Source: Chinchilla lanigera (taxonomy: Eukaryota > Chordata > Mammalia > Rodentia > Chinchillidae). From it: a stretch of 64,000 bases of DNA. This document shows, piece after piece, positions 11,793 to 22,090 of the stretch. The stretch covers positions 3,778,154-3,842,153 of the forward strand of contig NW_004955481.1 of the NCBI RefSeq assembly GCF_000276665.1, written 5' to 3'. Numbering within the stretch: position 1 is the stretch's first letter; each line of letters starts with the position of its first letter. The notes beneath the pieces are model-generated. The model was given only the letters and a program-made list of their open reading frames with translations. It was not told the origin of the DNA and made no database searches. Both the position numbers and the translations under genes were made by a program.

Positions 11793-12125
11793 CTTATATC
11801 TGGTAATCTGAGCAACTGATATGAAGACAACAATATGCCATATAACAACCATTGTGAATTCCTACCATCTTGCCTGGTGAAACTCTGTACTGTCTCTAAT
11901 TATTTTTTTAAATTATTATCTTCTCATTCTCTTTAATGGTTTGATTAATCTTCCATTCTTATATCTGGTAATCTGAGCAACTTCGTTGAAGATAACAATA
12001 TGTAATATAACAACCACTGTTAATTCCTATCATTTGGTTTGAAACCCAGTATCATTTCTAATGTTCTTGCTTTGCTTTGTTTGTATTTAGCTACTGTTCT
12101 TTTTTTACCACTCTCTTTAAAATAA
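11793..12125 (+). repeat. 165-bp tandem repeat in the L1 3' UTR
   Basis: The block cttatatctggtaatctgag starts at 11,793 and again at 11,958. Each is followed by a gaagaYaacaatatg block and then a region reading taacaacca-Y-tg. Two copies, period 165 bp. Confidence 0.85.
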
Positions 12126-12182
12126 AAAAAAAATTTTAAATGCAGTTCATCTACTTAAAAAAAAAAAGAAATCAAATAACAA

Positions 12183-12704
12183 ATGTTGGTGAGGCTGCAG
12201 GGGAAAAGGAACTGTTCTACACTGTTGGTGGGAATGTAAACTAATACAACTGCTTTGAAAATTAGTATGGAGATTCCTCAAGAAACTAAAACTAAAAATT
12301 TCATTCAACCCAGCTATTTGCCTTCTAGGTATCTTCCTGAAAGAGTCAAAAAAGACATATTACTGTGACAATGCATCCTCATGTTTACAGAAACACAATT
12401 CATAACAGCTAAATCTTTGAAGTGACCTATATATATATATATATGTCTATCAACACATGAACAAAGAAAATGTTGTATTTACACATAATGGAGTACTAGT
12501 ACTATGCCATAAACTTCAGTTATTTGTAAGAAAATGGATGTACTTTGAGACACCAATGTTAAGTGAAATAAGTCAGACACAAGTTTAAATATTGAATAGT
12601 TTCTCATATGAGAAACCCAAAGTATAAATAAAGAGCAAAACAAAAGATAACAGAAAGTATAGGGCGACTGATGTCTCTCACAGGGCAAGGGATGGAGGGA
12701 GAAA
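12183..12704 (+). mobile_element. Older L1, fragment 3
   Basis: Resumes exactly where fragment 2 stopped (AAATGTTGGTGAGGCTGCAG) and runs through the ORF2 end (GGAGTACTAGTACTATGCCAT, AAGTGAAATAAGTCAGACAC) into the 3' UTR. Joining 9,570 to 12,183 restores a collinear element. Confidence 0.88.
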
Positions 12705-12868
12705 GGCTGGGTACGGTGGTGCACACCTATAATCCTAGCACTCATAATCCTAGCACTCGTTAGGCTGAGGCAGAAGGAACGCTGTGAGTTCGAGGCAAGC
12801 GTGGGCTACAAAGTGAGTTCAAGGCCAGCTTGAACTGCATAGTGAAACTTTATCTCAAACCAAAAAAA
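12705..12868 (+). mobile_element. B1-like SINE in the L1 3' UTR
   Basis: Carries a small internal duplication of the TAATCCTAGCACTC block (12,731-12,758). Confidence 0.88.
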
Positions 12869-12874
12869 AAAGGT

Positions 12875-12955
12875 GGGGGGCTGGGGATTTAGCTCAGCAG
12901 CAAAGCACGGCAAGCACAAGGTCGTGAGTTCGATTCCTGGTACCGGATGAAAAAC

Positions 12956-12961
<6 letters not shown>
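12875..12961 (+). mobile_element. ID-like SINE with internal deletion
   Basis: Lacks about 10 bp of the anticodon region (reads CAAAGCACGGCAAGC); tail continues into (AG)n. Confidence 0.9.
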
Positions 12962-12987
<26 letters not shown>

Positions 12988-12988
12988 T
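12962..12988 (+). repeat. (AG)n microsatellite
   Basis: Thirteen AG units seeded at the SINE tail. Confidence 0.95.
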
Positions 12989-13220
12989 GGAGGAAAAGGG
13001 AAGGCAGGGAAGGAAAGGGGGATGAAAGAAGGAATTAAGACGTGCTATGTATATATACTACCATCTCCGCCAAGAAGGGGATCAAGAAATGGATGGGACA
13101 GGGAGAAAGGAAAGGGAAAGAGGATGAAAAAAAGGAATTAAGATGTATTATGTACATGTACCAATTCCTCATAAGGAATGTCAATGTACTACAAACATGT
13201 ACTAATAAAATTTTTTTTAA
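12989..13220 (+). mobile_element. Older L1, 3' UTR terminus
   Basis: Purine-rich segment present in two related stretches (12,988-13,060 and 13,090-13,170, each with GGAATTAAGAYGT), then the terminal ATGTACATGTACCAATTCCTC and ACATGTACTAATAAAAT. The same terminus occurs at 20,035-20,078, 22,572-22,650 and 28,160-28,240. Confidence 0.8.
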
Positions 13221-13317
13221 ATACATGGGTTTGAGTATTAGTATGTATTTGATTGTATATGCATAGATTGTCTCTGGTATAATATTACAGTAAATATGTA
13301 ATATTATTTGCCTCCAG

Positions 13318-13510
13318 GGAAAAGTACTGAACCTATGAGGGCCAACAAGTGCATAGCTTCAAAGTTAAACTACCTGAGACAGAATTCTAGCCTCTGTTTA
13401 CTAGCAGTATAATTTGGGCAAGTCATTTAACCTATGACTCAATTTGCTTATATGTAAAATGGTCCAACACTATACTTGGGATTGTGAGCATTACTATTGT
13501 TAAGAAATAT
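13318..13510 (+). repeat. MIR-like ancient SINE
   Basis: Follows MIR order: TTAAACTACCTGAGACAGAATTC, GGGCAAGTCATTTAACCT, TATGTAAAATGG, GATTGTGAGCATT. Confidence 0.75.
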
Positions 13511-13624
13511 TCTATCATATGGATATACGACAAAAAGTGTCTTCCCAGAAAACTTCAACATTGTTATTTTGTGCCACTGGTAAGCTAGAAAGATAAAGTG
13601 AGATTGTTTTGCTTTGTTATTGTT

Positions 13625-13822
13625 GTTTCCCCCAATGCTGAGGATTGAATCCAGGGCTTCATGCTTGCTAGGTAAGCACTCTACTACTGAACTACATTCT
13701 TACCACTACTATTTTTAATTTTGAGACAGGATCTCACTAAAGTTGCCCAGGCTGGCCTCAAAGTTGGGATCCTCCTGTCTAAGCTTGCTAAATAGGTAAG
13801 ACTACAGTCACAATGCCTAAGA
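13625..13822 (-). mobile_element. Old ID+B1 dimer
   Basis: ID-like half 13,625-13,700, then a TTTTTAATTTT linker, then a diverged B1 half. Confidence 0.75.
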
Positions 13823-14445
13823 AATTTTCTTAGCCATATTGTTCTATTTATGGTGAAATCTACTTCTGTCACAGTCAAGAAAGTCCCTTCTATTATTCAA
13901 CACTGTTCCAGAAGTACCAGCTTTGTTAACATGTATCATAACACATGAAGCATTTTTAGAAGTCAATAACAAGAACAAAAAAGTAGTTTCCACAAATAAA
14001 CAAGTCACTCAATAAACATACTGTGGTAGTTGAGAAGAGATTTTTAAAAAGAGAACATATTTTTAAAAGAAAGTTACCCATAAAAAGAGAAAACTCAAGA
14101 GTACCTAGTTTTCCCTGGCCTCTTAGAACAAAGCACTGTCAACTTTTAAATTTTTACCAATTGTTTAGGTGAGAAAAAGCACCCTTATCTATTACTAGTA
14201 GAGAGAAAATTTAATACAAATGCATGCAGAAGAATGTGGCCATTTGTGACAAAATTACAGGTACAGTACTTTCATCCTTTAACAGTCCCACTTCTAAGAA
14301 TATAATATAATGTTACACTTGTCACTTTATATTAAATTTCTATATGTATTTTCAGAGCTTAGACCCAACACTTGTGTACTACATAGTCTCTCCATCCTTA
14401 CTTTGTACATTCAATGAATTGTATGTACATTGCAATGTGTAATTT
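13823..14445. other. Unique AT-rich DNA, no gene seen
   Basis: No repeat or exon recognised. Confidence 0.5.
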
Positions 14446-14462
14446 ATGTATGTTTATTCTTT

Positions 14463-14483
14463 TTTTTTCTGGTACCGGGAATC
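14463..14483 (-). mobile_element. Extremely truncated ID-like SINE
   Basis: Only the tail and the last 15 nt of the body (CTGGTACCGGGAATC) remain, flanked by atgtaYgtttattcttt at 14,446-14,462 and, after the next insertion is removed, at about 14,610-14,626. Confidence 0.6.
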
Positions 14484-14493
14484 ATGTACGTTT

Positions 14494-14600
14494 CTTTTTT
14501 TTTTTTTTTTTTTTTTGGTTTTTCTCTGGTACCGGGAACCGAACTCACGACCTTGCGCTTGCCAGGCAGGCGCTTTGCCGCTGAGCTAAATCCCCAGCCC
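14494..14600 (-). mobile_element. ID-like SINE, 19-bp TSD
   Basis: Near-consensus young copy. TSD ccgggaatcatgtacgttt lies at 14,475-14,493 and 14,601-14,619, so it landed across the edge of the truncated ID-like copy. Confidence 0.95.
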
Positions 14601-14786
14601 CCGGGAATCATGTACGTTTATTCTTTATATTATTTTGTACTATACATCTATATGTATAAATGTCATATACAGCACTACTTAATGAAAGATTATCAAAACA
14701 CGTACAAGAAAACTCAAAACTACAAGTTCTTGGAAAGATTAACAAAACTGACAAACTTTTTAACTATCCAAAAAAAGAGAAGGGGT

Positions 14787-14951
14787 TGGGCATGGCGGCG
14801 CATGCCTGTAATCCCAGCACTCGGGAGGCTGAGGCAGGAGGATCATTGCGAGATCGAGGCCAGCTTGGGCTACAAAATGAGCTTAAGGCCAGCCTGAACT
14901 GCACAGCGAGACCCTGTCTCAAAAAGACCAAAAGAAAAGGAAAAAAAAAAA
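14787..14951 (+). mobile_element. B1-like SINE
   Basis: Near-consensus; both internal units; AAAAGG-interrupted tail. Confidence 0.93.
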
Positions 14952-15255
14952 GGAAGACTCGAATTACTCAAATCAGGACTGAAAACAGGCATATTAGTAC
15001 CAAACTTACAAAACTAAAATGAATACGAGAATAGCATAAACAACTAATAGGCTGGAAAACCTACATGAAATGGTCAATTTCCTAAAATAACACAAACTAT
15101 CAAAACTTCAGAGAACAGAAAATCTCAACAGATTTATAACAAGTAAATAAACTGATAAATCAGCAAACAAAAACTTTCAGCAAGAAAAGCCTAAGACCAG
15201 ACAGCTTCCACTTGTGACTTCTACCAAATATTTAAAGAATTAACACCAAATCTTT
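14952..15255. other. Unique AT-rich DNA, possible old L1
   Basis: Stretches such as CCTAAGACCAGACAGCTTCCA and TTCTACCAAATATTTAAAGAA resemble old L1 ORF2, but too little remains to be sure. Confidence 0.4.
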
Positions 15256-15370
15256 TGTTTCATTTTTTTTGAGACAGGGCCTCACTATGTAGTACAGGCT
15301 GGCCTTGAACTCACATCTATCCTCCTGCCTCAACCTCCCAAGTGCTCGGTTACAGGCAGTACTACATCTT
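15256..15370 (-). mobile_element. Truncated B1-like SINE
   Basis: Single internal unit; ends at GCTCGGTTACAGG. Confidence 0.82.
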
Positions 15371-15546
15371 TTTATAAAGCCAGAACTACCTTAATTCTGA
15401 AGCCATACAAAGACAACAAAAGAAAATTGCAAAAAATAAAACTGCAAACCAGTATCTCCTAGGAATATACAGTCTACTGCCATACCACTTTGAAGATGCC
15501 CTATATCTCATCTTACAAAAATCTTCAATCAAATGTTACCAAACTG

Positions 15547-15642
15547 GGCCAGGGACATAGCTCAGTGGCATAAGCGCCTACCTGGGAAGTGCAAGGTCCC
15601 ACGTTTGATTCCCGGTAGGAAAAAAATAATAATAAAAGTAAG
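15547..15642 (+). mobile_element. ID-like SINE, 'ccagggata' subfamily
   Basis: (AAT)n tail; flanks ttaccaaactg repeat on both sides as TSD. Confidence 0.9.
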
Positions 15643-15683
15643 TATTACCAAACTGAATCCAGGAGCATGTTAAAAGGATTACA

Positions 15684-15802
15684 GCCAGGTGCAGTGGTGC
15701 ACACATGCCTGCAATCCCAGCACTCAGGAGCCTGAGGCAGGAGTATCACTGCGAGCTCAAGGCCAGCCTGGGATACAAACTTGAGTTCAAACCAGCTGAG
15801 AG
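15684..15802 (+). mobile_element. B1-like SINE, 3'-interrupted
   Basis: Stops in the second internal unit, where the next B1 begins. Confidence 0.85.
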
Positions 15803-15978
15803 GCCAGGTGTGGTGGCACACGCCTGTAATCGCAACACTTGGGAGGCTGCGGCAGGAGGATCATTGCAAGTACATGACTAGCCCAGGCTACAAAGTGAGC
15901 TCAAGTCCAGCCTGCAGCCTGAACTGCATAGGGACACCCTGTCTCAAAAAGACAAATAAATAAATAAATAAAATAATT
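15803..15978 (+). mobile_element. B1-like SINE
   Basis: Second of a head-to-tail pair; small CAGCCTG duplication; (AAATA)n tail. Confidence 0.9.
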
Positions 15979-15980
15979 TT

Positions 15981-16068
15981 AACTGGGAGTGATGGTGCAC
16001 ACTTGTAATACCAGCACTCTGAAGAGCCTCATCAATTTAAGGACTTTGTGATAACTTGTCTCAAAATT
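15981..16068 (+). mobile_element. B1-like fragment
   Basis: Head TGATGGTGCACACTTGTAATA and tail TTGTCTCAAAATT, centre deleted; target of the following ID-like insertion. Confidence 0.7.
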
Positions 16069-16071
16069 TAG

Positions 16072-16166
16072 TTTTTGTTTTCTGTTTTTTCCGGTTCCGG
16101 GAATCGAACTCACAACCTTGCGCTTGCCAAGCAGGCACTGTGCCACTGAGCTAAATCCCCAGCCCC
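16072..16166 (-). mobile_element. ID-like SINE, 13-bp TSD
   Basis: TSD ttgtctcaaaatt on both sides, taken from the tail of a B1 copy. Confidence 0.93.
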
Positions 16167-16179
16167 TTGTCTCAAAATT

Positions 16180-16780
16180 ATAAAAAGAAGAAACTGGGCC
16201 CTGGGTTCACAACATCCCCAGTACTGTGTGTGGGGGGAATATATATGACATAGATATAGATATAGATATCTACATTATATATATGTGACCATTATTTCCA
16301 TGTAGCTTTCATTGAAAATTTTAAATCTAAAATTTCTTTTAAATATTATCCAATTACTTGAATTACACTGAATAATATTACTTGTTACATATACTAGAAA
16401 GAAAAACTTTCCTCTAAGTTAGCTATGATCTACAGAATAGAATTTAAATCATTATGCAGTTTAAAAAGTGTCAAATATTGTACACTACTTTGTACATGGT
16501 AAGTTCTGCTATAACATTTATTTAAAAAGTAATTTCAGCATGAGAATTACACATCTACTTATAGTTTCACCCCTGACAAACAACGCAGGTAACTAAATAC
16601 AGAACCAAGTATACTATCTGTTCTTTTCTTGTGTTTTGATAGTCTGCCATCTGCAGCCTTGAGGGTCTGGAGAGACTGTCCTTCCTGAGGCTAGTCAATT
16701 CTCAGGATTAACAAAAACTTACAGGTACACATACCTTTCAGTAGTAAACCGAACAAACTAAAGCTCTTATTCCCTAAGTA
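16180..16780. other. Unique AT-rich DNA, no gene seen
   Basis: Contains a short GATATA run (16,247-16,272). No exon or repeat recognised. Confidence 0.5.
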
Positions 16781-16789
16781 CCTCCTTTA

Positions 16790-17345
16790 TTATCTCTGAC
16801 AAATGTGCCTGGTACTGTACTCATTCCTTTTCCTTATTCACTTCAAAGTCAGGTACCAGAACAACTTAAGAGAGTTCCTATACCTCATTATTCCCCTGAG
16901 ATTACTGAAATTAGTCAACATTTGTCCTGCTTCACCTGCGCTGCCTATTACTACAGAAACCACAATGAAGGCTCTTACCACTTTTTCCTCCAGTTCCTTT
17001 TGCCTCTGATCTTAGTGTTTTCCCACATGGTCCTACATGATATGGTATGCCCCCTCTAGAACTGTCAGTAACAACCTACCTTTCCGTGGCAGTTTCTCCT
17101 GATTTGGTGGCCTCATCATACCAGATATGGTAATGATAAAATCTACCTTTTAACACACCAACCCAAATAAAACATGAACATATACCTTAAACATATTATC
17201 AGCCACCTCAGTTCACTGCATGTTATATACACTTATTCATATCTGTGTTACAATTTTCATCTGAGTTCAGAAACTTGTCTTCTAGTACTTCACCGTAACT
17301 CCTAAGTCACAACCTTCCTATATTCACTTTCTTAATGTGTCTTTG
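16790..17345. repeat. Possible L2-type LINE relic
   Basis: Phrases such as CATGGTCCTACATGATATGG and the overall pyrimidine-rich texture resemble the 3' part of L2. The 66-88 codon frames here show no recognised domain. Confidence 0.4.
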
Positions 17346-17520
17346 AAAGTGCAGTGTCTGTTGCAATGCTTACATATTTACTAGTCATTTAACATTTGCA
17401 AAACCATGCTTCCATTTTTATTATGTTCGTATCTTTTTTGTGTATCATTGATGAAATTTCTGAGTGCTGTACTAATTCTTTTTTTCCTTATAAGCCCTGT
17501 ACAATTTCAAAAAACTCAGT

Positions 17521-17656
17521 CATGCCAGGTGTTGCAGCACACGCACTCAGGTGAGGTAGGAGGATCATTGCGAGTTCAAGACCAGCTCTGGGTACAAAAT
17601 GAGCTCAAGGCCAGCCTGAACTGCAAGTCATACCCTGTCTCAAAAAAAAAAACCCC
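17521..17656 (+). mobile_element. B1-like SINE, head shortened
   Basis: Lacks the TGTAATCCCAG block; both internal units kept. Confidence 0.88.
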
Positions 17657-17904
17657 ACATAGTCATTTTTAGGATTATATATGTTCAGTAATGGCAGAAC
17701 TGTCTGTACTTACATGTAAAGTTCACTACTATAGTGATTTTGTAAACTGTGTACTTTTCCTCCAATTAAATTGTAAATTCCTTAATAGAAAGACATCGAT
17801 CACAAGCATCTCTGGAATATAATAATAAATATTAATTTGCTACTAAGTGTAAGTAAAATGTTCAATATCCTCTTGTTTTTTGGTGCTGGGACTGAATCTG
17901 TTCT

Positions 17905-18204
17905 TTTAAGTCATGTTCAGTGAGGTAATAGTCAATAAAATTCATTTTCTTAATGTTTGGTTTGATCTCTTTTGATACATGTATATACAGAATTAACACC
18001 ACTATGACAAGAAAAAAATTTCTATTCCCAGATAAGTTTCTATAACCTTTGGCTCAATTGCTGTCTCTAAAATTTTGTCTTTTCTAAAACTTCATATAAA
18101 TGGAACGTTATGCCATGTAGTCTTTAGTGGCTTTCTTTTTCAATTTTTTTCACTTAAAGCTTTCTGAGATTCATCCATGTTATTGCTGAATACAATACAA
18201 TTTG
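17905..18204 (-). mobile_element. Old L1 3' half, reverse strand, fragment 1
   Basis: Reverse complement of the L1 ORF2 end/3' UTR: ACTTCATATAAATGGAAC and CTGAGATTCATCCATGTTAT are typical of old mammalian L1 read on the antisense strand. Continues at 18,403 after a B1. Confidence 0.78.
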
Positions 18205-18389
18205 TTTTTGTTGTTGTTTGTTTTTGTTTTGGGGGGTTTTCTTTGTCTTTTTCAGATAGGGTGTCGCTATGCAATTCAGGTTGGCCTTGAATTCACTTTG
18301 TAGCCCAGGCTGGTCTCAAACTTGCAAGATCCACCTGCCTCAGCCTCTCGAGTGCTGGGATTACAGGCATGTACCACCATGCCCAGCCT
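18205..18389 (-). mobile_element. B1-like SINE in old L1
   Basis: Complete copy; TSD tgaatacaatac on both sides. Confidence 0.93.
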
Positions 18390-18402
18390 TGAATACAATA
18401 CA

Positions 18403-18654
18403 TTTTGTTTATTCACCATTCACCAGTTGGTGGTCATTTAAGTAGTTTCTAATTTTTGGCTTATCTGAATAAATCTGGTATGACTATTAATTTGTACACA
18501 GGTCTTTTGTGAGCAGATGTGTTTTCAATTGTCTTAGGTAAATTTCTAGAAGTGGATTATAAATTAATGTACGTTTAACTCATTTTCTTTTTTTCCTCAA
18601 CATTGTATAAAAATTTAAATATGCAAATGTTAAACTTTTCAAGCTCATGAAGAT
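18403..18654 (-). mobile_element. Old L1, reverse strand, fragment 2
   Basis: CATTTTGTTTATTCACCATTC and GTAAATTTCTAGAAGTGGATT continue the antisense L1 collinearly. Confidence 0.78.
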
Positions 18655-18748
18655 CATTTTCTTTTTACTTTTTCAGCACCAGGAATCTAACTCAGGACCT
18701 TGTGCTTGCCAGGCAGGTGCTGTGTCACTGCGCTATATTCCTGGCCCT
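18655..18748 (-). mobile_element. ID-like SINE
   Basis: TSD aagatcatttt both sides. Confidence 0.9.
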
Positions 18749-18774
18749 AAAGATCATTTTCTGAAAGACAAACT

Positions 18775-18985
18775 GAGCTGGATGTGTTGGTGCAAGCTTG
18801 TAATCTCAGCTACTCAGGAGGCAGAAGCAAGAGGTTTCCAAGTTTGAGCCCAGAGTGGGTAACTTAGCAAGACCCTATCTCAAGACAAAAAGGGCTGGGG
18901 ATGTAGCTCTGTGGTAGACAAGGTCCAGGTTCAATCCCCAGTAACATACACACAAAGAAGAAAAAAAAAAAAAGAAAGGAAAAAG
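18775..18985 (+). mobile_element. B1+ID dimeric SINE
   Basis: B1 half with CTACTCAGGAGGCAGAAGC, then GGGCTGGGGATGTAGCTC of the ID half, then an A-rich tail: the older dimer family. Confidence 0.85.
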
Positions 18986-19085
18986 GAAGAAAAGGGGAAC
19001 TAAAAGGAAGTCTGCTGAAATATAATGACATCTCAACAGCTGGAAATTTACGAAGACTGTTCAAATGTTTATCTTCACATTTAAC

Positions 19086-19240
19086 TCTTTTTTGAGGGGT
19101 GGGGCACGGTGTGAAACAGTTTCTCTATGTAGCCTCGAACTCACTATGTAGTCCAGGCTGGCCTTGAACTCCTGGTGATCCTCCTGCCTGGGCCTCTTAA
19201 ATGCTGAGATTATAGGCGTGCATCACCACACAAGGCACAT
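19086..19240 (-). mobile_element. B1-like SINE
   Basis: Diverged reverse copy. Confidence 0.87.
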
Positions 19241-19410
19241 TTAACTTTCTAAGATAAAAAAACTAGCAGTTTCTCCTGATCTGGTGGCTTCATCATATTT
19301 GAATTCCCAAACCCTCCTACCAACAGATGTAGATGTTTCCATCTACATCTTCATCAACGTTTGGCATTTGTGATCAGTCTTCTTTCTACTTAAGATGAAT
19401 AGGCCAAAAC
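19241..19410 (-). mobile_element. Old L1, reverse strand, fragment 3
   Basis: CCCAAACCCTCCTACCAACAG and CATCTTCATCAACGTTTGGC match antisense L1. It begins with a 32-bp segment that recurs at 17,089-17,120 (see findings). Confidence 0.65.
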
Positions 19411-19482
19411 TTCACTCTGATCTAAGATCACAAAATTGGAATTTAGAACTGAAAGAAACCATGGAGTATATCCTATACTTTT

Positions 19483-19638
19483 TTTTGCGGGGACTTCTTT
19501 TTGAGACAGGGTCTCGCTATGCAGTTCAGGCTGGCCTTGAGCTCACTTTGTAGCCCAGGCTGGCCTCGAACTTGCAAGGATCCTCTGTCTCAGCCTTCCG
19601 AGTGCTGGGATTACAGGCATGTGCCACCAAGCCCGGCT
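19483..19638 (-). mobile_element. B1-like SINE, TSD acatcctatacttt-like
   Basis: Near-consensus reverse copy; tcctatactttt / catcctatacttt flank it. Confidence 0.93.
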
Positions 19639-19714
19639 ACATCCTATACTTTCAGCTAAGAAAACAACAGACAAGAAGTAGGCTGGGGAATTCATAAATA
19701 GTTAAAATCTTTTA

Positions 19715-20078
19715 AGTAGCCCATATGTTCATCAACAAACAAATGAATAAAGAAAATGTAGTAGTTACACAAAATGGAGTACTATTTTCCCATAAAAAGA
19801 TAAACTTGAGTCATTTGTAAGAAAATGGATGCACCTTCAGACCTTAGTGTTAAGTGAAATAAATAAACACAAGCTTGAATATCACACTGTTCTCTTATAT
19901 GAGAAACCCACAGTAAAAGGAAAGAACAAAAGGTAGATTATAAGAGGCAGGGACATAGATTAGTCTCAAAGGGGAAGGGAATTTAAGAGCTGGGGGAAGA
20001 GTAAGGAACAGGGAAGAAAAAGGGAATTGGGACATGTTATGTACATGTACCAAGTCCACACATGAACTACAAACATGT
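19715..20078 (+). mobile_element. L1 3' end
   Basis: Parallel to 12,440-13,210: TTTGTAAGAAAATGGATGCAC, AGTGTTAAGTGAAATAAA, and the terminus GACATGTTATGTACATGTACC. Confidence 0.85.
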
Positions 20079-20136
20079 ACTTGCCTAGAATGCATGAGTT
20101 CCTGGGTTCAACTGCCAGTACTACAAAAAAACAAAA
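20079..20136 (+). mobile_element. ID-like 3' fragment
   Basis: Begins CTTGCCTAGAATGCATGAG and is fused directly to the L1 terminus. Confidence 0.65.
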
Positions 20137-20530
20137 ATAATTTACAATATACTTGATAAGTATCTCAACACTGACTTCTAAGACCCAAGCCTCTCTCTTC
20201 AGTTGTTTCCTTTTAGTAAGGTCACATAATACCTCTACTTTTCTATTCTTCCATTGTTTAATAATATAATCACTTTGTGTGGGGAGACCAACCTACAAGA
20301 GAGTTACAATAAAATACAAAATTCTTTTACTGTCTTTTTCATACACATGCCAGTTTATGAACGCTTCTGTTTGCAGACAATTTGGTTCACTAACAGAAGC
20401 ATTTGGCAAAATTTTCTGTTTGCAAATTCTGCACCAGAGGACAAACATGAACATGGCCATCTTTCTCACACAAACACAAATGGCTATCCTTTCCAAAATT
20501 ATAGAACAAATTAAATCCATGAACAAATTC
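20137..20530. other. Unique DNA, no gene seen
   Basis: Overlapping 77-98 codon frames on both strands show no recognised family; no splice-site support was seen. Confidence 0.45.
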
Positions 20531-20655
20531 TGGGATTACTTCTGTAATCCCAGCACTTCAGAGGCTGAGGCATGACTGCCACGAGTTCAAGGCCAACCAG
20601 AACTACAAAGTGAGACTCTGTCTCAAAAAGACAAAAAATAAATATAAATAAAGTT
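20531..20655 (+). mobile_element. B1-like SINE, one internal unit
   Basis: Head GGGATTACTTCTGTAATCCC diverged. Confidence 0.82.
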
Positions 20656-20865
20656 TTGTTTTTTTAAAAAAAAAGGTATCACTACATTCTTAGTCTGATA
20701 AATTTATTTTTTTTAATGAATGTTTCTTTTTTATTTGAACAGATCAAACAATGGAGTACTCTTACTTAAATTGTATTTGACTGAAGGGAGAGAAAATGCT
20801 ACATTAGAATTAATGTAAGAACTTCAGGATATGTTTTCCTATGCATGCATTTAGTTATACTCAAA

Positions 20866-20950
20866 GGGTTAGGGGTGTAACTCAGTGGCACAGCACTTGC
20901 CTAGCATGTACAAGGCCCTGGATTCCATTCCCAACATTAGAAAAAAAATT
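20866..20950 (+). mobile_element. Old ID-like SINE
   Basis: AGGGTTAGGGGTGTAACTCAG ... AACATTAG; A-rich tail. Confidence 0.8.
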
Positions 20951-21424
20951 GTCTGTGCACACACACTAATCTCCATTCACCAGCCTAACTTTGTAACTTC
21001 AGAGATGGAGGTGGAAGAACACATTCTTCTTAAGACAGCATTTGACATGTCTGGTTAATTGAGGTTCTTTTGCCCAAGGCAAGGTACAGGTGCAAAACTT
21101 TACTGCTTAGTAGACTATAATATGATATCTGCATAAAAGGAGGTAATACCTCAGCCAGTAGGGCAGAAAATCATATGCTATATGCACGTGCAGGTTTTAC
21201 TGTTGCTCAGGCTATCGTGTTATTTTTCAAGTTTTAGTTTTTCTTTCATACTATACATTTATTTCCCTTTGACGTACTCATGGGTATGTTCTTAACTAAG
21301 CTACTTTAAGTGTAAACTTTACTCTTCAATATTCTCAATTTCATTCTGCTTGGTGAAATGTACTCTGGCAGATATTACTCCAATTTGAATAATTACTGAT
21401 GAATGAGTCTTCACTAGGGCATTA
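20951..21424. other. Unique DNA, no gene seen
   Basis: No exon or repeat recognised. Confidence 0.5.
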
Positions 21425-21436
21425 AAAAAGGATTTT

Positions 21437-21530
21437 GGGGGCTGGGGATTTAGCTCAGTGGCAAAGCACCTGTCCGGCAAGCGCAAGGTCGTGAGTTCAA
21501 TTCCTGGTACCGGAAGAAAAACAAAACAAA
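21437..21530 (+). mobile_element. ID-like SINE, 12-bp TSD
   Basis: TSD aaaaaggatttt both sides; body near consensus. Confidence 0.94.
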
Positions 21531-21756
21531 AAAAAGGATTTTTATGCATAAGTATAAAAATATTTTATGTTCAGAAGCTTTCACTTTTGAAATGTCAGAC
21601 TGATGAATTTACTCAGAAATAAAAACTGGAAAAAATTATTTGTGTGCTTTTCTGGGGTTTTTTGTTTTGCTCTTCTTGTATCACAATGGGAAAGAACGAC
21701 TTCTAACAGAAAAGAATAGCTAACACTTATGTAAATTTCAAAATATTGCTGGGTTG

Positions 21757-21839
21757 ATTGAGCATGGTGGCTCATGCCTGTAATCTCAGCACACAAGAGC
21801 CTGAGGCAGGAGTTCAAATTTAAGGCCAGCCTGCAGTCG
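21757..21839 (+). mobile_element. B1-like 5' half
   Basis: Ends in the first internal unit, where the purine tract begins. Confidence 0.82.
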
Positions 21840-22023
21840 AAGAAAGACAGTAAGAAGAAAGGAAAGAAAGGAAGGAAGGAAGGAAGGGGGGGAGGGTGGG
21901 CAGAAGGAAGGAAGGAAGAGGGAGGGAAGGAAAGAAGGAGAGAGGAAGGAAGAGGAGAAAAAGAGAAAGAAAGAAAGAAAGAAAAAGAGAGAGAGAAAGA
22001 AAGAAAGAAAGAAAAAGAGAGAG

Positions 22024-22090
<67 letters not shown>

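Larger units (their letters stand above)
9571..12166 (+). mobile_element. Younger L1, 5'-truncated, nested in the older L1
   Basis: Starts inside ORF2 reverse transcriptase (codes for SPLLLFNIVLEILAREIRQE) and runs through the ORF2 C terminus (9,889-10,263 is the longest open piece, including [15 protein letters not shown] and [15 protein letters not shown]) to the 3' UTR and a poly(A) tail at about 12,156-12,167. The RT active-site Phe-Ala-Asp-Asp is FAHN here (about 9,707-9,718), and the frame has many stops, so it is dead. A perfect 16-bp TSD, agaaatcaaataacaa, lies at 9,555-9,570 and 12,167-12,182. The first 20 bp (9,571-9,590) do not look like L1. Its 3' UTR contains a 165-bp tandem duplication (listed separately). 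Confidence 0.93.

Noticed and set aside
14430..14897. 155-codon frame
   Set aside because: Translation across reverse ID-like SINEs and a forward B1.
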